Positions 49,476 to 58,704 of a stretch of 64,000 nt of DNA are shown piece after piece. The stretch's first letter is position 1, and every line of letters starts with the position of its first letter. Below the pieces are notes generated by a model. The model made no database searches. It was not told the origin of the DNA and was given only the letters and a program-made list of their open reading frames with translations. Made by a program: the position numbers and the translations under genes. Origin of the DNA: an uncultured Caldilineales bacterium (GTDB lineage Bacteria > Chloroflexota > Anaerolineae > JAAEKA01). The stretch lies in NCBI GenBank assembly GCA_937907455.1, contig CALESQ010000110.1, forward strand, positions 1 to 64,000. The letters run 5' to 3'.

Positions 49476-50726
49476 TTACCGCTCACACCCCAGCTCGACG
49501 ATGCGCAGGCAGGTGGCGGTAGCCAATGCCATGTCTTGCACCGTCACCCACTCCAGTGGGCCATGAACATCGTGCATACCGGTGAACAGATTAGGCGTGG
49601 GCACACCCATTTCAGTCAGACGTGACCCATCGGTGCCGCCGCGGATGGGTTCATCGTAAGGCTCCAGCCCCAGATCGCGGTAGGCCGCGCGGGCAATATC
49701 CACAGGGCGCATGTCGTTGTCCAGCCAATAGCGCATGTTGCGGTACTGCGGCGTGATGGTGCAGGTGATGGCCGCGCGCGGGTCACCGGCATTGATGGTG
49801 CGGCAGGCGAGTTGTAACAGCTCGCCGTGGGCGCGCAGCCCCTCCAGCGCATAGTCACGCAGGATAAAGGAAATCTCGGCGTGCGCGGCATCTCCGTGCA
49901 GCTTGTAACAGTGGATAAAGCCTTGACGGCCGTCGCTGGTTTCCGGGGTCAGCGTATGCTGCGGTAGCGCGTTGATGACGCGCGCCGCCAGCGTTAGCGC
50001 ATTTACCATCTTGTCTTTGGCCGTGCCAGTGTGCGTAGAGACGCCATCAATCACCACCAACGCCTTGTCGGCAGAAAAAGATTCGTAGACCAGTGAGCCG
50101 GGTTCGCCGCCATCCAGCGTATAGGCAAAGTCAGCCGCCAGATCGGCAGGCAGGCGCGGGTCCACCCCGCGGCCGATCTCCTCGTCCGGGGTAAAACCGA
50201 TGCGGATCGGGCCATGCTCCAGGGTCGGATTGCGCAGCAGCGCCGCGGCCAGCGTCATCACAATGGCTACGCCCGCCTTGTCGTCTGCACCGAGGATGGT
50301 GCTGCCGCTGGCGGTGATTACATCGTGCCCCAGCTTTTTGCCCAGGTCGGGCGCGGTGTCGGGTGACAGCAACAGCGCTGGGGCATCGGGGAAGGGCAGT
50401 GCGCCGCCCTGATAGGCGCGATGCACCTGCGGCTTGACACCGGTGCCGCTGAAGCCGGGGATGGTATCTACATGGGCCAAAAAGCCTATCGCGGGTGCGT
50501 GTTCACCCACAGCGCCGCGGGCTGGCACTGTGCCCAGCAGCGCACCATAGTCGGTGATGCGCACATCGGCCACGCCCAGGCCGCGCATCTCGTCGGCCAG
50601 CAAATGCAGCAGATCGTATTGTTTGATCGTGCTGGGCGAAGTGGCCGAGGTTTCATCGGCCATGGTGTCAATCTGGACATAGCGCACAAAGCGCTCTTCA
50701 ATTTCAGCGAAAAACTGATCGTGCAT
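49476..50726 (-). CDS. Peptidase T (tripeptide aminopeptidase)
   Basis: 416-residue M20-family zinc exopeptidase that removes N-terminal residues from tripeptides in the cytoplasm. Diagnostic segments are FVRYVQIDTMADE, GFLAHVDTIPGFSG (metal His/Asp), ILGADDKAGVAIVMTLA, FTPDEEIGRG (catalytic Glu pair), AYTLDGGEPGSLVYESFSAD, and IRGGTDGSRLTEMGVPTPNL near the end. Full length for PepT. ATG 50726 is the family start. It stands alone; downstream lies a hairpin element. Confidence 0.93.
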   Translation of the reverse strand: MHDQFFAEIEERFVRYVQIDTMADETSATSPSTIKQYDLLHLLADEMRGLGVADVRITDYGALLGTVPARGAVGEHAPAIGFLAHVDTIPGFSGTGVKPQVHRAYQGGALPFPDAPALLLSPDTAPDLGKKLGHDVITASGSTILGADDKAGVAIVMTLAAALLRNPTLEHGPIRIGFTPDEEIGRGVDPRLPADLAADFAYTLDGGEPGSLVYESFSADKALVVIDGVSTHTGTAKDKMVNALTLAARVINALPQHTLTPETSDGRQGFIHCYKLHGDAAHAEISFILRDYALEGLRAHGELLQLACRTINAGDPRAAITCTITPQYRNMRYWLDNDMRPVDIARAAYRDLGLEPYDEPIRGGTDGSRLTEMGVPTPNLFTGMHDVHGPLEWVTVQDMALATATCLRIVELGCER

Positions 50727-50847
50727 GATGGGTTTCCTTGCAGCTATCAACAAGTGAAATCAGGGAGTTTACATCAGGTGACGGGGTAAATACAGCGTAA
50801 ACAAAATTGTTGCGCCAAGTTCAACAAGCTAAACGCTTTCATCGTTG

Positions 50848-50923
50848 TCACTCCGAACGCAGTGAGGAGCCCCTCCGTGCGTTCGTGAGGGCTTCCTCGG
50901 CTCTGGCGGGCCTCGGAATGACA
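50848..50923. repeat. 76-bp GTCATTCCGA-type palindromic element
   Basis: Ends are GTCACTCCGA (50848-50857) and TCGGAATGAC (50914-50923), a 9-of-10 inverted match, with cagtgaggagc and gcctcgg words inside. Elements with GTCATTCCGA-type ends are common between genes in many bacterial genomes. It lies between pepT and the end of smc. Confidence 0.75.
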
Positions 50924-50971
50924 GACAATCAGCATTTGCAAAGCATTAAAAGACTTCTCACTTCTTGTTTT

Positions 50972-53900
50972 TCACGCCTCATCCGCCACCAGCTCACGCT
51001 GGCCTTCCGCGCCTTCCAGGTGCAGCGACAAGGCCTGCGATACGCTGTCACTGCCCATCGAAATGCCGTAGATTGTGTCAGCAGCTTCGATAGTGCCACG
51101 GTTGTGAGTGATGACGATGAACTGCGTATCCTGAGCGGCCTCACGCAACGCAGCGCGAAAACGATCTACGTTAGCTTCGTCCAGCGCGGCATCCACCTCA
51201 TCCAAAATGCAGAAGGGAGGTGGACTGACGCGCAGAATCGCCAGGATCAGCGCGGCCGCGGTCAGGCTGCGCTCACCACCGCTGAGCAGGGGCAGCGCTT
51301 GGACGCGCTTGCCGGGCGGACGGGCCACAATATCAATGCCGCTGTTCATGGGGTCATCCGGTTCGGTGAGTACCAGTTGCGCGGTGCCGCCACCAAACAG
51401 CGTGGTGAAGCGTTCCTTGAACTCGCGCGCCACTGCGCGGTAGGTGATCATAAACTCGCGCTTCATCACCTCATCCAGTTCCTGGATCACCTTCTCCAGC
51501 GTTTCGGTTGCCGCGCTCAGGTCGGCGGATTGGGTGGTCAGGAAGTCGAAACGCTCCTGCGCGGCAGCATATTCCTCCGGCGCGTTGGGGTTGACGCTGC
51601 CCAGACGGCTGTATTGCAGACGGAGTTGCTTAACTTCGGCCTCGATGCCTTCTGGCAGTGTGGGAACTTCGGGCAGGCGCTCCACCAGCGGGCGGATTGG
51701 CAAGGGAGGCTGGTCGTCGAGTGCGGTGCTTTGTTCCAGCTCAACCAAGCCTACGTCGTGTTCGATTTCGCCGCGCAGATGGTTCAGCTCGTCGCGGGCG
51801 CGTTGCAAGGCCAGCAAGGTGCGGTTGTGGGTTTGCTCTTCGGCTTGCAGGTGACGACGTTGGCCGGTTTCCTGCTCGGCCAGCGCGGCGCGGGCGCTTT
51901 CCAGCCGTGACAGCTCGGCTTCTGCCGGTTCGATGCGCACGGCGAAGTGCTCGATCTGCGCGCTAAGCCCGGCATCATCCTGTTGCATGGCGGCTACGCG
52001 GCTTTGCAAGGTGCTGTGTTCGTCGGCCAATGCCTGGGCGCGGGTTTGTTTGTCGCGCAGTTCGTTCTGCAACTGGTTCAGCGCCCGCTGTTCGTTGGCT
52101 AAGATAGCCTGCTGTCCGGCCACCTGAGCAGCCACCACGCCAGCTTCGCTGCGCCGTTCCAGCAATTCCGCTGTGAGCGCACTGCCGTCCAGCTCAGTTA
52201 CGGCAGCCTGGGCCGCAACCAGGGCGCTGCCTGCCTGTTGCCGGTCGGTGTTCAGGGCAGCCAGGCGGTTGTGCAGTTGTTCGGTGCGCAGAGCCAGCGC
52301 GTTTTGTTCGTCGTCGGTTTGCGCCAAACGCTGCCGGTTGCGCCGCGCCTGCTGTTCCACCTGAGCGGCTTGACCTTGCCACTGCGCCAGCGCGGCGCTT
52401 TCCTGCTGCTGGCGGCGCGCCAGCTCGGTCAGGCCTTGTTCGTGGGCAGCGAGAGCCTGGCGGCGCTGCTGCTGCTGGGCTTGCAATGCTTCACGCTGCT
52501 GCTGCTGCATGGCCGCGGCCTGACGGGCGGCTTCGATTTGCTGGGGCAGCTCGCGCAGGGAGCGCTCGCGTCCCAGCACGCCCTGGTCGCGGCGTGGGGC
52601 CACACTGCCGCCGCTGACACTGCCGCCGGGGCGCACCATGTCGCCTTCCAGCGTCACCACTGTGGGGCGCTCGCTATAGCCATCCAGCACGCGGCGCGCG
52701 GTGGGCAGGTCACGCGTGATCACCACGCGGCCCAGCAGGTAATCTACCAGCTTGCTCAGCCGTGGCTCGGCTCGCACCAACTGCGAGGCCAGGCCCACGA
52801 CACCGGGGCCGGTGGGTGGTTTGATGGGCTGGCCGGTGCGCAGGGTATCCAGGGGCAAAAAGGTGGCGCGACCGCCATTGCTGCGTTTCAGCCAGTCAAT
52901 CGCTGCTTCGGCATCGGCCCAACGCTCGACGATGATGTCTTGCAGGCGGCCCCCCAGCGCGGTTTCGATAGCCAGCTCCAGCTCTGCGGGAACTTGTAAT
53001 TGATCGGCCACTGCCCCGATGATGCCGTGCAGCGGCGCAGTGTTGCCAGTTTGGGCAGCCAGGCTGCGCATGATGGCGCGTGAGCCACCGCTGTAGCCCT
53101 CGCCTTCATCTTTCAGGCGTTGCAACAAGTCCAGTTGATCGTGCAGGCGGTCGGCGTTACGCCGTGCTGCGGCCAGGTGCTCGCTGTGCGCGGCTAACTC
53201 GGTTTCGCCCTGGGCTAGTGCCTGCTGCAAGGCCCCGCGCTGATCGCCCACTGCCGCGGTCTCGGCGCTCAACTCGGCCAGGCGCTGCTGATGGGCACTG
53301 ATCTGCGGGGTCAGCTCAGCCACGGCGTTGGCCGCAGCGGCAAGCTCGGCTTGCAGCCGTTCGTGTTCGGCGTGCAAACTGTCTTTGCGGCTTTCCTGCT
53401 CCAGTAGCTTGCGTTCAGCCGCAGCGATTTCTCCCTCCAACCCGGCCTGACGGCGTTGGGCTGCGGCTAGTTGTGCCTGGCGATTGCGTCGTTCGCCTTC
53501 CAGGGCATCTAACCGGCTTTGGGTGGCAGCGATGGCGGCACGTAACTGATTGAGCGTGTTTTGCTCAGCGGCATGAGCCGCGGTGGCGGCTTGTACTTGC
53601 CCTTGCTGGGCCTCGACGCGCTGCCGCAGCGGCTCCAGATCGCTGGTTACATCCGTGCGTCGCGCCTCCAGTTGGCGCAGACGCTCGGAGCTGACGGCCA
53701 GCTCGCGTTGAGTGCTTTCGGCGCGGCGATGCAGCAAGCTGCTGTCGCGATGCCAATCGCCCAATTGGTTGCGCAGTTCGCTGTAAAGTGTGCGCAGACC
53801 GGCGTCCTCATCTTCCAGTGCCAGCAGATGCAGTTGCCGGGTTTCGGTTACGCTGCGCGCGGCTCGCTCTTCGCTGTGGGCGTGCTCCAACAGGCGCAGC

Positions 53901-54610
53901 CCTTCATGCCAGCGATAGCCGTACCACAGGCGCAATTGGCTGTCAAGATCGGCCTGCACCTGCAAGCGCTCTTCGGCACGGCGCGCCTGCACCTTCAGAT
54001 AGCGTAGTCGCGGTTCGATTTCGCCCAGAATGTCGCGGGCGCGTTGCAGGTTGCCGCGCGTCTCATCCAGCTCGCGCAGGGCGGTGCTGCGTTTGGCTTG
54101 ATGCCCGGTGATGCCCGCGGCTTCTTCGATCAGGGCACGGCGCTCATCTGGCTTGAGTGACAGCGCCTGATCTACCAGACCCTGCCCGATTACGGTGTAG
54201 GTGCGTTTAGCCAGACCTGATTGTGCCAGCAGCTCGCTGATATCGCGCAGGCGCACTTTGACGCCGTTGAGGTAGTATTCGTTTTCGCCGGAACGATAGG
54301 TGCGGCGGGTGATCACCACTTCACCGAAGTCTACCGGCAGCCAGCCATCGCTGTTGTCCAGGGTGAGGCTGGCTTGTGCCATGCCCAGGCGGGCGCGCTC
54401 GTTGGAACCGCTGAAGATCATGTCTTCACCGCGCTTGGCACGCAGTCGGCCATAGCTTTGTTCCCCCAGCACCCACTGGATGGCATCGGCCACATTGGAC
54501 TTGCCACTGCCGTTGGGGCCGATGATGGCGGTTAATCCACCTTTGAAGAGGAAATCGGTTTTAGCGGCAAAGGTTTTATAGCCTTGCAGCTCAAGATGTT
54601 TAAGGCGCAT
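50972..54610 (-). CDS. Chromosome-partition protein SMC
   Basis: 1212-residue SMC ATPase, core of the condensin with ScpA and ScpB. N-terminal head: Walker A in IIGPNGSGKSNVADAIQWVL. Two long coiled-coil arms rich in Gln/Ala/Glu flank a hinge near residues 500-670 (PLHGIIGAVADQLQVPAELE, GGSVSGGSVAPRRDQ). C-terminal head: signature LLSGGERSLTAAALILAILR and Walker B FCILDEVDAALDEANVDRF. Length is normal. The gap upstream (54611-54733) holds heptad repeats. scpB is at 18467-19075 on the opposite strand. Confidence 0.96.
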   Translation of the reverse strand: MRLKHLELQGYKTFAAKTDFLFKGGLTAIIGPNGSGKSNVADAIQWVLGEQSYGRLRAKRGEDMIFSGSNERARLGMAQASLTLDNSDGWLPVDFGEVVITRRTYRSGENEYYLNGVKVRLRDISELLAQSGLAKRTYTVIGQGLVDQALSLKPDERRALIEEAAGITGHQAKRSTALRELDETRGNLQRARDILGEIEPRLRYLKVQARRAEERLQVQADLDSQLRLWYGYRWHEGLRLLEHAHSEERAARSVTETRQLHLLALEDEDAGLRTLYSELRNQLGDWHRDSSLLHRRAESTQRELAVSSERLRQLEARRTDVTSDLEPLRQRVEAQQGQVQAATAAHAAEQNTLNQLRAAIAATQSRLDALEGERRNRQAQLAAAQRRQAGLEGEIAAAERKLLEQESRKDSLHAEHERLQAELAAAANAVAELTPQISAHQQRLAELSAETAAVGDQRGALQQALAQGETELAAHSEHLAAARRNADRLHDQLDLLQRLKDEGEGYSGGSRAIMRSLAAQTGNTAPLHGIIGAVADQLQVPAELELAIETALGGRLQDIIVERWADAEAAIDWLKRSNGGRATFLPLDTLRTGQPIKPPTGPGVVGLASQLVRAEPRLSKLVDYLLGRVVITRDLPTARRVLDGYSERPTVVTLEGDMVRPGGSVSGGSVAPRRDQGVLGRERSLRELPQQIEAARQAAAMQQQQREALQAQQQQRRQALAAHEQGLTELARRQQQESAALAQWQGQAAQVEQQARRNRQRLAQTDDEQNALALRTEQLHNRLAALNTDRQQAGSALVAAQAAVTELDGSALTAELLERRSEAGVVAAQVAGQQAILANEQRALNQLQNELRDKQTRAQALADEHSTLQSRVAAMQQDDAGLSAQIEHFAVRIEPAEAELSRLESARAALAEQETGQRRHLQAEEQTHNRTLLALQRARDELNHLRGEIEHDVGLVELEQSTALDDQPPLPIRPLVERLPEVPTLPEGIEAEVKQLRLQYSRLGSVNPNAPEEYAAAQERFDFLTTQSADLSAATETLEKVIQELDEVMKREFMITYRAVAREFKERFTTLFGGGTAQLVLTEPDDPMNSGIDIVARPPGKRVQALPLLSGGERSLTAAALILAILRVSPPPFCILDEVDAALDEANVDRFRAALREAAQDTQFIVITHNRGTIEAADTIYGISMGSDSVSQALSLHLEGAEGQRELVADEA

Positions 54611-54650
54611 GGAAGGGTTAAGGGGTTTAGCAATATGAGTTGAAAATTAG

Positions 54651-54673
54651 CGTAACGAGTAACTCGTAACTCG
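54651..54673. repeat. GTAACNN heptad repeat
   Basis: Consecutive GTAACGA-GTAACTC-GTAACTC heptads just upstream of smc. Similar runs occur at 58597-58629 and 23121-23143. The rest of this gap (54674-54733) holds looser tactt/actac words. Confidence 0.65.
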
Positions 54674-54733
54674 GATTTGACATAATTGGGTGTACTGTAT
54701 ACTACTTACTGTCTACTATTTACTATGCACTGC

Positions 54734-55480
54734 TCAGCCCGCCGCGCGCATTAGCGTTTGGTAGAGGGGCGTGAGTGCGGCTTGCAGGGCTGTGGCCAAC
54801 AGCAGCAGGGTCACGCTGCCTGCCAGCATGCGGCGGCGGTGACGTGCCCACCAGCTTAGGTAGCCGGGCCATAAATCGGCGTTGGCCAGCGGCTCGGCCA
54901 GCACTGCGCCCAGCATCACCAGGCCAACCAGCCGCACTATCAGCCAGATCGGCCAGGCAGCTAGCAGGCCGAGTAACGGCTGTTGCGCGCCGTGCAGCAG
55001 CGAGGCCGCGGTGAAGTTGACGCGGTCGAGGGTCAGTGTCAGCATAGCCAGGCTGCCCGCACCGCCGGTGAGCGCTGACGCAGCTGCAAAGGCCAGCGTC
55101 TCGCGCACCTGGGCGAAAAACGAGGTGGCGGGAGCCGTCATCACCGGGCTGCCGTGCTCGGCCCAGCGTAGCCAGGCGTCGCGATACTCCACACCACCGC
55201 TGATGGCTTGCCCGCCCGCCGTATCAAACAGCAACGAGGCGATTAGCACGCACAACGACTGTACTCCTGCCCAGAACAGCGCAAACCGGATGGCACGATC
55301 AGGCCGTCCCTGGCGCACTGCCCAGAAAAACATCGGCACAATCACCAGGGTGCTAAGCAGCGGCAAAGCCATACGCTGGCCCAGACCGATCGGCAAGATA
55401 GTGGTAACCGCAATGCCTAGCGCCATCGCCGGGTAAACAATCCAGTCATCAAGTACCGTGTGTTCGCCAGATTGGTTCAT
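54734..55480 (-). CDS. Membrane protein of unknown function
   Basis: 248 residues with about six hydrophobic segments (Yip1-like spacing): YPAMALGIAVTTILPIGLGQ, LLSTLVIVPMFFWAV, ALFWAGVQSLCVLIASLLF, then LLGLLAAWPIWLIVRLVGLV and LAGSVTLLLLATALQAAL. No conserved catalytic motif was recognised. The start ATG overlaps the stop of the RmlD-like gene (ATGA), so it is translated with it. It may serve the same cell-envelope pathway. Confidence 0.75.
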   Translation of the reverse strand: MNQSGEHTVLDDWIVYPAMALGIAVTTILPIGLGQRMALPLLSTLVIVPMFFWAVRQGRPDRAIRFALFWAGVQSLCVLIASLLFDTAGGQAISGGVEYRDAWLRWAEHGSPVMTAPATSFFAQVRETLAFAAASALTGGAGSLAMLTLTLDRVNFTAASLLHGAQQPLLGLLAAWPIWLIVRLVGLVMLGAVLAEPLANADLWPGYLSWWARHRRRMLAGSVTLLLLATALQAALTPLYQTLMRAAG

Positions 55481-56328
55481 GCTTTGGCCAGCCCTTCATC
55501 ATAGCTGCGCAGACGGGTGCGCAGCAGCGCCTGGGCGCGACGGGTATCCAACGTGCAGTTGCGCGGCCGGCTGAGGCCGCTGTCCAGGCTGCTGCCGCTG
55601 CTCAGCGTTGTGGTGGGCAGATCCAGCCGGGCAGCCAGACGCCGCCCCATCTCGTAGCGACTGAGTGCCTGCGGTCCGGCGATGTTGAGCACGCCGCTGT
55701 AGGGCAGTGCAGCCAGCTCGATTAACGCAGCAGCCAGATCGTTTACCCACACTGGGCAACGGATTTCATCGCTGAACAGGGTAATGCTTTCGCTGCTGCG
55801 CAAGCTGCGTTCGATCCAGGCACTGACAGGATCGGGCGGCTGAAGCCGGCTGATCAGCGAGGTGCGCACCAGCACTGCATCTGGCTTGGCGGTTTGCACT
55901 GCGGCCTCGGCCGCGGCTTTGGCGACGCCATAGGGATGCACCGGCGCGGGCAGGGCGTTTTCGTCGTAGGGGGCGTGTTCGCCGTCCAGCAGCACATCGG
56001 AAGACAGGTGGATCAACCGCGCGTCCACGGCCGCGGCGGCTTCGGCTATATAGCCGGCCCCGGTTGCGGTGATGGCCTGTAACTGTGGCCCATCTTTTCG
56101 GTAAGCGGTATGGATGATCAGCGCGGGGTGCAAGTCATGTATCGCTGCCAACACCGCGGTGCGGTCGCTGATGTCGAGTTGCCGGTAGCGGTGTGGGCCG
56201 ACCGGCTGCGGCGCGCGTTGATGCCACGCTCCCCACACGGGGACGCGGCTCTCAGCCAGTTGATGCAGCAATTCGCTGCCCAGCAGGCCGGTGCAGCCGG
56301 TGATCAGCCAGGGACGTTCAACCGACAT
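55477..56328 (-). CDS. RmlD-like dTDP-4-dehydrorhamnose reductase family protein
   Basis: 283-residue extended SDR of the RmlD/substrate-binding family. Rossmann motif ITGCTGLLGSELLHQLAE, LIIHTAYRKDGPQL, the active-site pair in VHPYGVAKAAAEAAV (YxxxK), LVRTSLISRLQP and a C-terminal substrate lobe with PQALSRYEMGRRLAARLDL. No other rhamnose genes lie nearby, so it may act on another sugar nucleotide or be a MAT2B/RmlD-like regulator. ATG 56328 lies 11 bases inside the end of rnc; it overlaps the following membrane-protein gene by four bases. Confidence 0.82.
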   Translation of the reverse strand: MSVERPWLITGCTGLLGSELLHQLAESRVPVWGAWHQRAPQPVGPHRYRQLDISDRTAVLAAIHDLHPALIIHTAYRKDGPQLQAITATGAGYIAEAAAAVDARLIHLSSDVLLDGEHAPYDENALPAPVHPYGVAKAAAEAAVQTAKPDAVLVRTSLISRLQPPDPVSAWIERSLRSSESITLFSDEIRCPVWVNDLAAALIELAALPYSGVLNIAGPQALSRYEMGRRLAARLDLPTTTLSSGSSLDSGLSRPRNCTLDTRRAQALLRTRLRSYDEGLAKA

Positions 56329-57118
56329 GAGTGGGCAATACTTCAGTGGGTTGCAGATGTTGTGGTGGCGCGACAGCTTCATCATACCGATGGTCGCTGA
56401 TATACTGCCAGGCCTGCTGGGCTGCGTCTTGTGAGGCCAGTTGCTTGGACTTGCCGCTGCCCACACCCCAGATGATGTTGTCAATCAGTACCTGCACGCT
56501 GAACTGTTTGTCGTGGTCAGGGCCTGCGGTGGCTGCGGTGTGATAGCGCGGGGTGGCGCGAAAAGCCGTTTGGCTCCATTCCTGCAGGCGGCTCTTGGCA
56601 TCCTTGATGGCAGCGGCTTCGGTCATTTCAGGCAATACCGGCTCGATCAAATCGAATACCAGCAGTTTGACCGCGTCCAGGTCCTGATCGAGGTAGAGAG
56701 CGCCGACCAGGGCCTCGAATGCGCCGCAGAGGGTGGCGGCCCGCTTGCGCCCGCCGCTTTCCACCTCGCCGCGGCCCATCAGCAAAAAGCTGCCCAGATC
56801 AAGCCGGTTGGCAAAGGAGGCCAGGGTTTCTTCGCGTACCAGGGCTGCGCGCAGATTGGTGAGCATCCCCTCTCGCATTTCAGGAAACCGGTTGTAGAGA
56901 TATTCACCGACCAGAAAATCCAGCACGGCGTCGCCCAGAAATTCCAGACGCTCGTTGTCGGCTTGAAGCAGGTAGCGCGTTTCGTTGAGAAAAGAGCGGT
57001 GGGTCAAAGCCCGTTGCAGCAGGGTTTTATCCTCGAAGCGGATGCCGCTGGTCTCTTCGAAGTGCAGCGCGCTTTCCAGCGCAACCTGCGCGCGCGAAGG
57101 TTGGGTATCGAAAACCAT
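56318..57118 (-). CDS. Ribonuclease III
   Basis: 266-residue double-stranded-RNA endonuclease for rRNA and mRNA processing. The catalytic signature NERLEFLGDAVLDFLVGEYL is intact, with the second acidic set in FEALVGALYLDQDLDAV. A dsRNA-binding domain follows (KSRLQEWSQTAFRATPRYHT, GSGKSKQLASQDAAQQAW) and a 25-residue tail. Two ATGs compete: 57127 abuts the AGGAG site, while 57118 has it at nine bases, so 57118 is preferred. Upstream on the minus strand an extended -10 (TGC-TATAAT, 57223-57228) is the likely promoter. Confidence 0.95.
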   Translation of the reverse strand: MVFDTQPSRAQVALESALHFEETSGIRFEDKTLLQRALTHRSFLNETRYLLQADNERLEFLGDAVLDFLVGEYLYNRFPEMREGMLTNLRAALVREETLASFANRLDLGSFLLMGRGEVESGGRKRAATLCGAFEALVGALYLDQDLDAVKLLVFDLIEPVLPEMTEAAAIKDAKSRLQEWSQTAFRATPRYHTAATAGPDHDKQFSVQVLIDNIIWGVGSGKSKQLASQDAAQQAWQYISDHRYDEAVAPPQHLQPTEVLPTHVG

Positions 57119-57222
57119 GTTGATCATCTCCTGCGCTGATCAACTTCCTTATGAGCGCAGGCAGAGCGGCGCGCTCATAGGGAAATCACTCAGCAAAATA
57201 AGCGACGGTATTCGCCGCGGTC

Positions 57223-57252
57223 ATTATAGCATAGCCGTTGGGAAAGAGGGCA
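57223..57252 (-). promoter_or_regulatory. Extended -10 promoter of rnc
   Basis: On the minus strand TGC-TATAAT (57223-57228) is preceded 19 bases up by TTGCCC. The predicted leader is about 100 bases. Confidence 0.5.
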
Positions 57253-57280
57253 ATCTGCGCAATCCCTGGTTGTGTATGGA

Positions 57281-57424
57281 TTTCGGTTGAAATGTGTTGC
57301 CACCCAAGTGAATTCGGTGTCTCAAGCCACGAAGCCCCTGCCGGGGCTTTCGGAGAGCGCCTGAGAGCGCTTCGTTCTCTGAACCGCAATCATTTATTGT
57401 CCGGCTCTTGTAATTCAACCGAAA
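57281..57424. repeat. 144-bp element with 11-bp terminal inverted repeats
   Basis: Perfect ends TTTCGGTTGAA (57281-57291) and TTCAACCGAAA (57414-57424) enclose inner hairpins such as AAGCCCC-tgcc-GGGGCTT (57332-57349) and paired gagcgc words. It sits in the 528-base divergent gap between rnc and ftsY. Size and ends fit a MITE-like element or a structured repeat RNA; it has no gene. Confidence 0.6.
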
Positions 57425-57524
57425 GTCGCACACTACCCAATCCCTGCTTTTGGCGACGCGACCTGTTAGGCACGGTTTATACATGCCATGACCCGGAACA
57501 ACTCTGTTTGACAAGCCTTGCCAA

Positions 57525-57554
57525 TTGACCAATCGCGCGTTCCCGCGGTATAAT
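57525..57554 (+). promoter_or_regulatory. Sigma70-type promoter of ftsY
   Basis: TTGACC (57525-57530), an 18-base spacer and a perfect TATAAT (57549-57554). Predicted start near 57561, giving an approximately 85-base leader with a strong hairpin. Confidence 0.75.
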
Positions 57555-57569
57555 GCGTTGCGCAATTCC

Positions 57570-57602
57570 CGAACGACGTGCGCTTGCTGTGCACGTCGTT
57601 CG
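57570..57602 (+). promoter_or_regulatory. 12-bp perfect hairpin in the ftsY leader
   Basis: CGAACGACGTGC (57570-57581) pairs perfectly with GCACGTCGTTCG (57591-57602) across a nine-base loop, just after the predicted start of transcription and 25 bases before the AGGAGG of ftsY. There is no T-run, so it is more likely an mRNA-stabilising or regulatory stem, or an operator, than a terminator. Confidence 0.65.
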
Positions 57603-57646
57603 TGTTGTAACGATCTATCTACCCGGCAGGAGGCCAGACAGGACTG

Positions 57647-58594
57647 ATGCTGAAGTTTTTCCGCCGTTCACAAGAAGAACAAAGCGCCGATGAACAGCGC
57701 ATTCATGAAAGCCTGGAAAAGACCCGCGGCGGTCTGATGGGCCGCCTGGGCAGCATTTTTCAGGCCAACGAGATTACCGCGGAGACCTGGGAAGAGCTGG
57801 AAGAAACGCTCATTATGGGCGATGTTGGCATAGAGACCACCGAGGCTCTGGTGACGAGTGTGCGCGCGCAGGTGACCAAAGAAGGCATCAAGCGACCGCA
57901 ACAGGCACAGGATGTGCTGAAGCAGGAGATGTTAGCGGTGCTGCAACGGGCCGAGCCGATGGAGATTGACGAGCCGCGGCTGTTGACGGTGGTTTTGATT
58001 GTGGGTGTTAATGGCTCAGGCAAAACTACCAGCATTGCTAAGCTGGCGCGGCTCTACAAGCAGCATGGCCGCAGAGTGGTGCTGGCCGCCGCCGATACCT
58101 TTCGCGCGGCTGCCGTGCATCAACTGGAGATCTGGGGCGAGCGTGTGGGCGTGGATGTGATTAGCCAGGGCCAGGGGGCAGACCCGGGTGCGGTGGTTTA
58201 CGATGCCATCCGTGCTTGTCAGGAAAGCCGCAATGCCGATCTGCTGCTGATTGATACCGCGGGCCGTTTGCACACCAAATTCAACCTGATGAAGGAGTTG
58301 GAGAAGGTGCGCAATGTGGCGGCCCGCCAGGTACATCAGGCCCCGCACGAAACTTTTCTGGTGCTGGATGCCACCACCGGCCAGAATGCGCTCAGCCAGG
58401 CTAAACATTTCAAAGAAGCGGTTGCCATCAGCGGCGTGATTCTCACCAAGCTGGATGGCACTGCCAAAGGCGGCATGGTGTTTGCCATTGCCCAAGAGTT
58501 GGACTTACCGGTGCGCTTTGTGGGTACCGGTGAAAGCATGGCCGACATGGCCCCGTTTGATGCGAAAGTGTTTGTAGACTCGTTGTTTCAATAA
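57647..58594 (+). CDS. Signal recognition particle receptor FtsY
   Basis: 315-residue SRP-type GTPase that receives SRP-bound ribosomes at the membrane. The acidic A-domain is very short; the N domain includes [19 protein letters not shown]1 P-loop [15 protein letters not shown] near residues 120-132, [33 protein letters not shown], the ALSQAKHF closing loop, [10 protein letters not shown] and [13 protein letters not shown] are all standard. Start ATG 57647 has AGGAGG upstream and a good promoter. Its stop is followed by GTAACNN repeats. Confidence 0.95.
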   Translation: MLKFFRRSQEEQSADEQRIHESLEKTRGGLMGRLGSIFQANEITAETWEELEETLIMGDVGIETTEALVTSVRAQVTKEGIKRPQQAQDVLKQEMLAVLQRAEPMEIDEPRLLTVVLIVGVNGSGKTTSIAKLARLYKQHGRRVVLAAADTFRAAAVHQLEIWGERVGVDVISQGQGADPGAVVYDAIRACQESRNADLLLIDTAGRLHTKFNLMKELEKVRNVAARQVHQAPHETFLVLDATTGQNALSQAKHFKEAVAISGVILTKLDGTAKGGMVFAIAQELDLPVRFVGTGESMADMAPFDAKVFVDSLFQ

Positions 58595-58596
58595 TG

Positions 58597-58629
58597 AGTA
58601 ACGAGAGAGTAACGAGTAACTCGTAACCC
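58597..58629. repeat. GTAACNN heptad repeat after ftsY
   Basis: AGTAACGAGAGAGTAACGAG-type heptads start three bases past the ftsY stop codon and run to 58629. The same word family occurs before smc and in the last codons of the merR gene. Confidence 0.65.
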
Positions 58630-58704
58630 AGAACGTCACTGGCTTGCAGCCCCCAAACTTCAATTCGGGTTACAGGCTACGAATCACCAATTCAGGATAC
58701 CCCC

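Noticed and set aside
57224..57565. Small minus-strand gene between rnc and ftsY
   Set aside because: It crosses the MITE-like element and both promoters and shows no domain.
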